A DNA stretch of 5,910 nucleotides from Comamonadaceae bacterium CG_4_10_14_3_um_filter_60_75 (GTDB lineage: Bacteria; Pseudomonadota; Gammaproteobacteria; Burkholderiales; Burkholderiaceae_C), in contig PFKL01000125.1 in the NCBI GenBank assembly GCA_002784245.1, positions 1-5,910 on the forward strand. Direction: 5' to 3'. The notes beneath the pieces were generated by a model. The model ran no database searches. It had not been told where the DNA came from and saw only the letters and a program-made list of their open reading frames with translations. Position 1 is the first letter of the stretch. Each line of letters begins with the position of its first letter. A program made the translations under genes and the position numbers. Below, piece by piece: positions 1-5,351 of this stretch.

Positions 1-169
1 CCTCGGGCTCGGGCAAAAAGTCATTGGCAGGCTGGCAATACAGCATGATCGGTTCGCCCATCGGGTTGAGCTCGGCGTCGGTGCGAATGGCGGCAAATTG
101 CGCCGGACGCGCGCTGCGGGTGTTGGCACCAAAGGTTTCGTAGTCGTGCCAGAGAAAGGTGTGGGTCAT
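1..169 (-). CDS. sbcB: Exodeoxyribonuclease I, N-terminal fragment (cut by window edge)
   Basis: Reading leftward from the ATG at 169-167, 56 codons are visible before the window edge. The protein begins MTHTFLWHDYETFGAN and continues with RPAQFAAIRTDAELNP and GEPIMLYCQPANDFLP, which closely matches my memory of the N-terminus of E. coli exonuclease I (SbcB). D9 and E11 in the DYETFG motif correspond to the first two metal-binding acidic residues of the DEDDh 3'-5' exonuclease fold. Exonuclease I degrades single-stranded DNA 3' to 5' in the cytoplasm and acts in mismatch repair and recombination. The later catalytic Asp/His residues, SH3-like domain and C-terminus lie outside the window. The start is 70 bp downstream of the relA stop on the same strand. 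No Shine-Dalgarno is visible: the bases before the ATG are a T run preceded by GATC, and most of the leader is AT-rich sequence plus a repeat copy. The identity is firm; the transcription unit (readthrough from relA or own promoter) is open. Confidence 0.93.
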   Translation of the reverse strand, partial: MTHTFLWHDYETFGANTRSARPAQFAAIRTDAELNPMGEPIMLYCQPANDFLPEPE

Positions 170-181
170 AAAAAGATCAAT

Positions 182-240
182 TAAATACTACTTAATCTAT
201 AGCTGCTTGCGCTTGCTGAACATGGGCTAGATGCCATTTT
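182..240 (+). repeat. Dispersed intergenic repeat, copy A
   Basis: This AT-rich-then-GC-rich stretch fills most of the gap between relA and sbcB. It aligns without any gap to copy B at 5282-5340: over 182-235 versus 5282-5335 I count 37 identical bases of 54. Shared blocks include TATAGCT (198-204), CGCTT (210-214), GGGCT (227-231) and GCC (233-235 region). It holds a direct repeat of GCTTGC (205-210 and 211-216). The left hairpin arm that is clear in copy B (AGCTAT) is degraded here (ATACTA-like), so this copy probably lost the first stem. From memory, similar elements are frequent between genes in Comamonadaceae; that is recall, not a search result. Its right end runs into the relA stop codon at 240-242. 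Because sbcB starts at 169, this copy occupies the sbcB leader or promoter region. Confidence 0.7.
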
Positions 241-2474
241 TACTTGCGACGTGCAGAGCGCACACCAGGAAGCTCCAGCACCAGCGAGAGCACTTTTTGC
301 AAGTGGCCAGAGTCTGCCACCTCCACAGTGAAGGTCATCCAGGCGATGCCTTTGATCGACTGGGTTTGCACGCCGGTGACGTTCATTTTTTCTTTGGTGA
401 ACACCTCAGAAATGTCGCGCAACAGGCCCTGGCGGTCTTGCGCGGTGATGGCCACATCCACCGGGTAGACCGCGCTGTCTGTGGCTTGTCCCAAACCCCA
501 TTCCACGTCAATCAGACGCTCACCATTTTTCGCCACCATCTCGGCCAGGTTGGAACAGTCGGCGCGGTGCACACTGACGCCTTTGCCGCGGGTGACAAAG
601 CCGACGATGGCGTCGGGCGGAGCCGGTTTGCAGCACTTGGCCAATTGCGTCATGAGCGAGTCCACCCCCACCACCAGCAGCCCGCCTTTGCTCGGGTTGT
701 CGCCACTGCGCGCCTTGCGCAACAGGGGTGCGTCGGCGTCAAACTGCGGCGCCTCCGCCGGACGCAGCAAAACCTCAATCTGGCGCAGCGAAAACTCGTC
801 CTTGCCAACGTTCTCAAACAGCGCGTTGGCGTTGTCAAAGCCCAACCGCGCCGCCAGGTCGTCGAGTTTGAGCGCAGTTTTGCCTTCACGCTGCAGCAAT
901 TTTTCAACCGCCTCACGGCCCTTGGCGATGGTCTCGGACAGCGCCAGCGCGTTGAACCAGGCGCGTACCTTGGTCCTGGCGCGGTGACTGGCCAGGTAAC
1001 CCAGATCGGCGTTAAGCCAGTCGCGCGACGGGCCGCCTTCCTTGGCGGCGTTAACTTCGACGGTCTGGCCGTTTTTCAGCGGCGTATTCAGCGGCACCAT
1101 CGCGCCATCGACCCGCGCGCCACGGCAGCGGTGGCCCAGGTCGGTGTGCACGGCGTAGGCAAAATCAATCGCCGTGGCACCCTGGGGCAGCTCGACAATC
1201 GAGGCATCTGGTGTCAGCACGTAAATGCGGTCGTCGAGCAAACTTTGTGTCTGCACGCCCGAGAGGTCGCGCTCCCACGCCAGCAGCTGGCGCAGCACGG
1301 CAATCTTGGCGTCGTAGGCACCGGTGGCCGACACGCCAGCATAACCTTTGGCACCCGCCTCTTTGTAAGCCCAGTGCGCAGCGACGCCGTTTTCGGCGTG
1401 GTCATGCATGGCCTGGGTACGGATCTGGATCTCGGTGGGCTGACCCGCCGCGTCGCGCACCACGGTGTGCAGCGACTGGTAGCCGTTGACCTTGGGTTTG
1501 GCAATGTAGTCGTCAAATTCGTCGGCGATCGGGGTGAAACGGTCATGCACCCAGCTCAGGGCGCCATAGCAATCGGGTACGCTGGTGACGATGATACGCA
1601 GCGCACGCACGTCATAGACCTGGCTGAAGTCGAGCGACTTGCCTCGCATCTTTTTGACGATGCTGTAAATGTGTTTGGGTCGCCCCGAAACCTTGGCCTG
1701 GATGCCACTGTCGATGAGCTGCTGCTCAAGCGCGCTGCGCAAACGCTCAACGTGGGCCTCGCGCTCGGCGCGCTTGGCATCCAGCAACAAGGCAACTTCG
1801 CGGTAAGTTTCGGGCTCCAGAAAGCGAAACGCCAGGTCTTCCATTTCCCACTTGATTTCCCAGATACCCAGGCGGTTGGCCAGCGGGGCAAACACCTGCA
1901 AGGCCTCGGCGGCAAGGCCGTCAGGCATGGACAGTTTGTTCGCGGCAAAAAAACGCAGGGTCTGCAGGCGCGAGGCCAAACGCAGCATAACTACGCGCAG
2001 GTCACGCGAAAACGCCAGCAGCATCTTGCGCACGTTCTCGGTCTGCAGGGCAACGGCCTGCTGCGCAGCCGGTGTATCGGCCAGCGTTTTGGGACGAGCC
2101 AGGCGCGCCTGACGCTGCACGCGCACCAGCTTGGTTGTCTCAATCGCCAGCGCGGCAAAGTTGTCGCCAAACGCCTTGGCAATAATCTCCTGTGGCTTGT
2201 TCAGGTGGTCGCAGGCGTACACCAGGTAGCTTGCTGCCTGCATCGCCTGCGAGCCACCAATACTCCTGAGAATGGCCGCCACCGCATCGGCGTGCGCCAG
2301 GATGTTTTCGCCGGTATCCAGCGTTTCAGAAGACAACAAGGGCTCAGCAAAGGCGCGGGCGCGGGCCAGCGCTTGCGGCTGATCGGGCAGGCTGTGGGTG
2401 GTGGCAGCAACAACGGGCAATACCGGCTTGTCAGCCGGTTGAACTGCTTGGCGGGGGCTCAGGGATCGTTTCAT
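240..2474 (-). CDS. relA: RelA, monofunctional (p)ppGpp synthetase (GTP pyrophosphokinase)
   Basis: This 744-residue protein transfers pyrophosphate from ATP to GTP/GDP to make the stringent-response alarmone; RelA is activated on ribosomes stalled by uncharged tRNA. Domains in order: a degenerate HD hydrolase domain (about 40-190); the synthetase domain (about 200-370) with GRPKHIYS (264-271), EFDDY (319-323), NGYQSLHT (330-337) and EIQIRT (348-353); a TGS domain (about 414-475); a helical region; a conserved-cysteine zinc-finger-like segment (C614, C615, H636, C640); and a C-terminal ACT domain (about 670-744). Length equals that of E. coli RelA. Two features mark it as RelA rather than bifunctional SpoT/Rel. 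The synthetase loop is acidic ExDD (319-322) instead of RxKD, and the HDxxED hydrolase motif reads VYACDH at 85-90, so hydrolysis should be lost. The ATG at 2474 abuts the TAG of the upstream hydrolase with no gap and no visible Shine-Dalgarno, which suggests translational coupling. The TAA stop is at 242-240, with a repeat copy directly after it. Confidence 0.96.
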   Translation of the reverse strand: MKRSLSPRQAVQPADKPVLPVVAATTHSLPDQPQALARARAFAEPLLSSETLDTGENILAHADAVAAILRSIGGSQAMQAASYLVYACDHLNKPQEIIAKAFGDNFAALAIETTKLVRVQRQARLARPKTLADTPAAQQAVALQTENVRKMLLAFSRDLRVVMLRLASRLQTLRFFAANKLSMPDGLAAEALQVFAPLANRLGIWEIKWEMEDLAFRFLEPETYREVALLLDAKRAEREAHVERLRSALEQQLIDSGIQAKVSGRPKHIYSIVKKMRGKSLDFSQVYDVRALRIIVTSVPDCYGALSWVHDRFTPIADEFDDYIAKPKVNGYQSLHTVVRDAAGQPTEIQIRTQAMHDHAENGVAAHWAYKEAGAKGYAGVSATGAYDAKIAVLRQLLAWERDLSGVQTQSLLDDRIYVLTPDASIVELPQGATAIDFAYAVHTDLGHRCRGARVDGAMVPLNTPLKNGQTVEVNAAKEGGPSRDWLNADLGYLASHRARTKVRAWFNALALSETIAKGREAVEKLLQREGKTALKLDDLAARLGFDNANALFENVGKDEFSLRQIEVLLRPAEAPQFDADAPLLRKARSGDNPSKGGLLVVGVDSLMTQLAKCCKPAPPDAIVGFVTRGKGVSVHRADCSNLAEMVAKNGERLIDVEWGLGQATDSAVYPVDVAITAQDRQGLLRDISEVFTKEKMNVTGVQTQSIKGIAWMTFTVEVADSGHLQKVLSLVLELPGVRSARRK

Positions 2475-3383
2475 CTAGCGCAGCAAAAAAGACCGCACCG
2501 CCTGTACCTGGTCGGGTGTCACAATGGTCGGCGCATGACCGACACCAGCAAATTCGATCAGCCGCGCCCGGGGGCCGCGCTGCGTCATGGCATACGCGGT
2601 GGCGCGCGACAACAAGTCGGACTGCGCGCCGCGCAGCAACAGCGTTTGCGCGGTGATGGCGTCGTAGGCCTGCCATAGCTGCGCCTCGCCTTGGGCGGCA
2701 GATTCCTGCGTGATGCTCTTGAACGGCTCAGCCAGCGCCGGGTCGTAGCGCAGTGTGAAGCGGCCCGTGCCGTCGCCCAGCGGCTTGATCTGCGGGCGGC
2801 TCAAAGCCAGCCACTGTGCTGGGGTGTGTGGGCCAAAACTACTGGCAATCGCCCACAGCGCATCAGCGGCCTGCTGCTCGGACGCAAACACCGGCACCTT
2901 GCCCAGGTACTGACCAATGCGTTGCAGTGCCTGCCACTCTATGACCGGGCCAACGTCGTTGAGCACCAGTCGGCGCACCTTGGCAAAAGCCGGCGCCTCG
3001 GGTTGCCCGGCGATCACCATGCCAATCAACCCGCCCATGCTGGTGCCCAACCAGTCGAGCGTGGTGGGCTGCAGGCGGGCCAACAGCACCAGCATGTCGG
3101 CGGCATAAAACGGGATCTGGTAACCCTGTGGGTCTTTCAGCCAATCACTTTGGCCACGACCCACCACGTCCGAGCAAACCACCTGAAGCGTGTCACCGCC
3201 CAGTGTCACCAAGGCCCGGGCCAGCGTGTCAAAGTCGCGTCCCTGGCGCGTCAAGCCATGCACGCACAACACCACATGGCGTGCTTGCGGGTTACCCCAT
3301 TGCCACCACGCCATGCGATGGCCGCCCTGGGCGTCGGGACAATCAATAAATTGGCGGGTGGGTTCAAGCATGGTGGGTGGCAT
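2475..3383 (-). CDS. Alpha/beta-fold hydrolase, translationally abutted to relA
   Basis: From the ATG at 3383 the product is 302 residues of a classic alpha/beta hydrolase. Visible motifs are the oxyanion HG motif in VVLCVHGLT (H42-G43), the nucleophile elbow GTSMGG (S115), a likely acid D256 in LLLRGAQSDLL, and H283 in GVGHAPT, giving a complete Ser-Asp-His triad. There is no signal peptide, so a cytoplasmic enzyme is expected. The substrate cannot be read from sequence; esterase, lactonase or short-chain ester hydrolase are all possible. The start is uncertain. The frame stays open upstream to 3605, but that would run antisense through the 5' end of the divergent dehydrogenase. ATGs at 3413/3410, 3383 and 3371 all lack a good Shine-Dalgarno. 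Family members as I recall them begin near MLEPTR (3371), so 3383 and 3371 are the best candidates. The TAG stop (2477-2475) is immediately followed by the relA ATG in the same frame, so the two genes probably share one mRNA. Confidence 0.85.
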   Translation of the reverse strand: MPPTMLEPTRQFIDCPDAQGGHRMAWWQWGNPQARHVVLCVHGLTRQGRDFDTLARALVTLGGDTLQVVCSDVVGRGQSDWLKDPQGYQIPFYAADMLVLLARLQPTTLDWLGTSMGGLIGMVIAGQPEAPAFAKVRRLVLNDVGPVIEWQALQRIGQYLGKVPVFASEQQAADALWAIASSFGPHTPAQWLALSRPQIKPLGDGTGRFTLRYDPALAEPFKSITQESAAQGEAQLWQAYDAITAQTLLLRGAQSDLLSRATAYAMTQRGPRARLIEFAGVGHAPTIVTPDQVQAVRSFLLR

Positions 3384-3477
3384 TCGATAATGGCGCAGTA
3401 AACAGGGCATCATCCTAATGGAAACTTGCCACCGACCCGTCACGGAACTTTTCAAAACATTTTTTCGGAGAACTCTC
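3384..3477. promoter_or_regulatory. Divergent intergenic region between the hydrolase-relA block and the hydroxybutyrate dehydrogenase gene
   Basis: These 94 bp separate the 5' ends of oppositely transcribed genes, so promoters for both sides are expected here (inference). Matches to sigma-70 boxes are weak. On the plus strand TTGCCA (3426-3431) matches five of six -35 bases, but nothing at normal spacing resembles a -10. On the minus strand TTTCCA and TTTACT occur 16 bases apart (within about 3423-3396), four of six matches each. If real, that pair would start transcription only a few bases before the 3383 ATG and favour the 3371 start. I see no clear operator palindrome. Confidence 0.35.
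3466..3470 (+). promoter_or_regulatory. Ribosome binding site of the hydroxybutyrate dehydrogenase gene
   Basis: CGGAG lies seven bases before the ATG at 3478. This decides the start: the frame is open further upstream to an ATG at 3418, but that start has no Shine-Dalgarno and would add 20 residues before the family's normal N-terminus (MLKGKTALVTG). Confidence 0.8.
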
Positions 3478-4248
3478 ATGCTCAAAGGCAAAACAGCGCT
3501 CGTCACCGGTTCTACCAGCGGTATTGGCTTAGGCATTGCCAAAGCGCTGGCCGCGCAAGGCGCCAACATCGTCATCAACGGCTTTGGCGATGTCGAGGGC
3601 CCCAAGGCCGAAGTGGCCGCACTGGGCGCCCGCGTGGGCTACCACGGCGCCGACATGAGCAAACCTGCCGAAATTGCCGACATGATGGCCTACGCCGCCG
3701 CCCAGTTTGGCTGCGTCGACATTCTGGTCAACAACGCCGGCATCCAGCACGTTGCCCGTGTTGAAAACTTCCCCGTCGAACGCTGGGACGCCATCATTGC
3801 CATCAACATGAGCAGTGCCTTTCACACCACCCGCCTGGCGCTGCCCGCCATGCAGGCTGCGGGCTGGGGCCGCATCATCAACGTGGCGTCGGTGCACGGT
3901 CTGGTGGCCTCGGCTGAAAAGTCAGCCTATGTCACCGCCAAGCACGGCCTGGTCGGTCTGACCAAGGTGATTGCGCTGGAAAACGCCACCACCGGCGTGA
4001 CCTGCAACGCCATCTGCCCCGGCTGGGTACTCACCCCACTGGTGCAAAAACAAGTCGACGCCAAGGCCGCGGCACTTGGCATCAGCAACGACGAAGCCAA
4101 GAAGCAACTACTAGAGGAAAAAGAACCCTCCTTGCAATTCACCACGCCCGAAGAATTGGGTGCGCTGGCGGTGTTTTTCTGCTCACCCGCAGGCACCAAC
4201 GTGCGCGGCGTGGCCTGGAACATGGATGGCGGCTGGGCGGCGCAGTAG
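3478..4248 (+). CDS. bdhA: D-3-hydroxybutyrate dehydrogenase (short-chain dehydrogenase)
   Basis: This 256-residue enzyme interconverts D-3-hydroxybutyrate and acetoacetate with NAD(H) (EC 1.1.1.30), the step after polyhydroxybutyrate is broken down to monomer. The N-terminal Rossmann motif is TGSTSGIG (10-17), followed by NNAG (85-88), N110, S138 and the YxxxK pair Y151/K155. This is the full Asn-Ser-Tyr-Lys tetrad of classical SDRs. Residues described as substrate-contacting in Pseudomonas hydroxybutyrate dehydrogenase (Q94, H144, K152, W187, Q196, W257) fall at a constant offset of four here: Q90, H140, K148, W183, Q192 and W253. That separates it from acetoacetyl-CoA reductase (PhaB) and general 3-oxoacyl-ACP reductases. 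Length is normal for the family. It has a good ribosome binding site and stands divergent to the hydrolase-relA block. No T-tailed terminator follows; a short TGCGC/GCGCA inverted repeat lies at 4263-4274. The gene symbol bdhA follows common usage; hbdH is an alternative. Confidence 0.94.
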   Translation: MLKGKTALVTGSTSGIGLGIAKALAAQGANIVINGFGDVEGPKAEVAALGARVGYHGADMSKPAEIADMMAYAAAQFGCVDILVNNAGIQHVARVENFPVERWDAIIAINMSSAFHTTRLALPAMQAAGWGRIINVASVHGLVASAEKSAYVTAKHGLVGLTKVIALENATTGVTCNAICPGWVLTPLVQKQVDAKAAALGISNDEAKKQLLEEKEPSLQFTTPEELGALAVFFCSPAGTNVRGVAWNMDGGWAAQ

Positions 4249-4367
4249 TTCTCACGCGTCAGTGCGCCAGCGCACAGTACCTCTGATGCCCCAGCGCGTA
4301 TCATGGTTTGCAGCCCAACTGCTGCACCGCCTATGGTCCGCCCCTTTTCGGGCACCAGGCCCCCTTT

Positions 4368-4370
4368 GGA
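4368..4370 (+). promoter_or_regulatory. Likely Shine-Dalgarno core deciding the transglutaminase-like start
   Basis: GGA in TTTGGAATGACCATG sits six bases before the ATG at 4377 but directly touches the ATG at 4371. Normal spacing therefore favours 4377; using 4371 would only add Met-Thr. Confidence 0.45.
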
Positions 4371-4376
4371 ATGACC

Positions 4377-5243
4377 ATGAGCAACCAACCACTGCCAACC
4401 TACGCCTCTTACCCACCGCCAGTCAATGGCCTGCAACTGCATGTCGGATTCGAGATCGAGTACGACTGCCCCGCTCCCACGCCGATGATTCTGGCCTTGA
4501 GCATTCACCATTCACGCGCGGCCGACCTGTTGCGCCCGGATGTGCTGATGAGCAACCCGGCCTTGCCGGTGCACGCCTATCACGACATGTTTGGTAACTG
4601 GTGCAGCCGCATCGTGGCCCCCCAGGGCCGACTGGTGCTGCGCACTGATGCGCTGGTGAACGACAGTGGTCTCGCCGACACCGTGGCCCCGTGGGAGACC
4701 CAGACACCGGTGGAGCTGCTACCCGAAGCCACGCTGGTTTATTTGCTCGGCAGCCGCTACTGCGAGACCGATCTGCTCTCGGGCATCGCCTGGCAGCGAT
4801 TCGGCAATGGCCCGACCGGCTGGGCGCGGGTGCAGGCGATTTGCGATTTTGTCCATCAGCACATCGAATTTGGCTACCCGTACGCCAGACGCACCCGCAC
4901 CGCCTGGGAGGCCTACCAGGAACGCCGCGGTGTATGCCGCGACTACGCCCACCTGGCCATTGCCCTGTGCCGCTGCATGAACATTCCGGCGCGTTATTGC
5001 ACAGGTTACCTGGGCGACATCCGCATTCCAGCAGTACCGGCCCCAATGGACTTTGCCGGCTGGTTTGAGGCTTTTCTGGGTGAGCGCTGGTACACCTTTG
5101 ATGCGCGCAACAACACGCCGCGCATTGGCCGGGTGCTGATGGCGCGAGGGCGCGACGCTTGCGACGTGGCGCTGGCGAGCACCTTCGGGCCCAACACGCT
5201 GCAGCGCTTCACGGTATGGGCTGACGAGGTGCCAACTCCCTGA
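4377..5243 (+). CDS. Transglutaminase-like (papain-fold) family protein
   Basis: From the ATG at 4377 this is a 288-residue protein. An N-terminal beta-rich region (about 18-115) contains LQLHVGFEIEYDC and FGNWCSRIV, as in bacterial transglutaminase-like proteins. The core (about 145-245) has a helix around WARVQAICDFVHQHIEF, the catalytic-type cysteine C187 in RRGVCRDYAHLAIALC, then ARYCTGYLGDI and FAGWFEAFLGERWYTFDARN with D242. Papain-fold transglutaminases and proteases normally use Cys-His-Asp. At the position where the histidine is expected (HAWxE-like) this protein has A227-G228-W229-F230-E231, so the histidine is absent, and FDARNN (241-246) does not supply it. There are nine cysteines and no signal peptide or membrane segment, so it is probably cytoplasmic. 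Physiological role and substrate are unknown; proteins of this sort may be amidases, proteases or inactive binders. The frame is open back to 4308, but an earlier start lacks support. It starts 128 bp after the dehydrogenase gene; co-transcription is possible but not shown. A short GCCC/GGGC hairpin at 4340-4353 lies just before it, without a T tail. Confidence 0.85.
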   Translation: MSNQPLPTYASYPPPVNGLQLHVGFEIEYDCPAPTPMILALSIHHSRAADLLRPDVLMSNPALPVHAYHDMFGNWCSRIVAPQGRLVLRTDALVNDSGLADTVAPWETQTPVELLPEATLVYLLGSRYCETDLLSGIAWQRFGNGPTGWARVQAICDFVHQHIEFGYPYARRTRTAWEAYQERRGVCRDYAHLAIALCRCMNIPARYCTGYLGDIRIPAVPAPMDFAGWFEAFLGERWYTFDARNNTPRIGRVLMARGRDACDVALASTFGPNTLQRFTVWADEVPTP

Positions 5244-5281
5244 GGAAAAATCCGGCTTTGGTTAAGCGCTGGAACCGCCTC

Positions 5282-5304
5282 TAAAAGCTATTTTTTATAT
5301 AGCT
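5282..5304 (-). terminator. Possible weak transcription terminator for the GAF-domain gene
   Basis: Read on the minus strand, the repeat gives an AGCTAT/ATAGCT stem whose 3' side runs into four T residues (5286-5283), about 50 bases past the stop of the convergent GAF-domain gene. The stem is only six base pairs and A/T-rich and the T tail is short, so intrinsic termination would be weak. No T tail follows the stem on the plus strand. Confidence 0.25.
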
Positions 5305-5340
5305 ACTCCCGCTTATAAAATAAGGGCTGGAGGCCTAAAA
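5282..5340 (+). repeat. Dispersed intergenic repeat, copy B (intact hairpins)
   Basis: This is the better preserved copy of the element also found at 182-240 (37 of 54 bases identical, no gaps, same orientation). It can form two stems. The first is AGCTAT (5286-5291) with ATAGCT (5299-5304) around a T-rich 7-base loop. The second is CTTAT (5312-5316) with ATAAG (5320-5324) around AAA, extended by CC/GG past a bulged G at 5311. A flanking GCCTC (5277-5281) can also pair with GAGGC (5330-5334). It ends in GGCCTAAAA. The copy lies between the convergent ends of the transglutaminase-like gene and the GAF-domain gene. It has no coding potential and is too short to be an insertion sequence; a REP/MITE-like non-autonomous element or a structured transcript end are the options. 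Confidence 0.72.
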
Positions 5341-5351
5341 CACTGTTAACT

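Noticed and set aside
231..2678. An 815-codon open frame on the plus strand, opposite relA and the end of the hydrolase gene
   Set aside because: It lies in exact codon register with the minus-strand genes, so it stays open simply because those genes avoid TTA, CTA and TCA codons, as expected at high GC. It crosses the hydrolase-relA junction because the two genes share a frame. The translation is low-complexity in character (rich in H, Q, R, G) with no recognisable domain.
3384..3605. N-terminal extension of the hydrolase frame up to 3605
   Set aside because: It would run antisense through the Shine-Dalgarno and first 128 bases of the hydroxybutyrate dehydrogenase gene, and the extra residues resemble no hydrolase N-terminus.
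3529..3897. Minus-strand open frames inside the dehydrogenase gene (also 3927-4511)
   Set aside because: They are antisense shadows of a strongly supported SDR gene, with compositionally biased translations and no ribosome binding site.
4263..4274. TGCGC/GCGCA inverted repeat after the dehydrogenase stop as a terminator
   Set aside because: The stem is short, the loop is only two to four bases and no T tract follows.
4308..4337. TTGCAG (4308-4313) and TATGGT (4332-4337) as a promoter for the transglutaminase-like gene
   Set aside because: Only three and four of six consensus bases match, with an 18-base spacer; this level is expected by chance.
4340..4356. GCCC/GGGC hairpin before the transglutaminase-like start as a riboswitch or terminator
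   Set aside because: It is a four-base-pair stem with only a bulged three-base-pair extension, no T tail and no recognisable aptamer.
4423..5068. Out-of-frame open frames on both strands inside the transglutaminase-like gene
   Set aside because: They are arginine/proline-rich shadow translations, and the frame with C187 and D242 motifs is clearly the coding one.
5260..5276. GGTT/AACC inverted repeat just after the transglutaminase-like stop
   Set aside because: The stem is four base pairs with a nine-base loop and no T tract; too weak to call.
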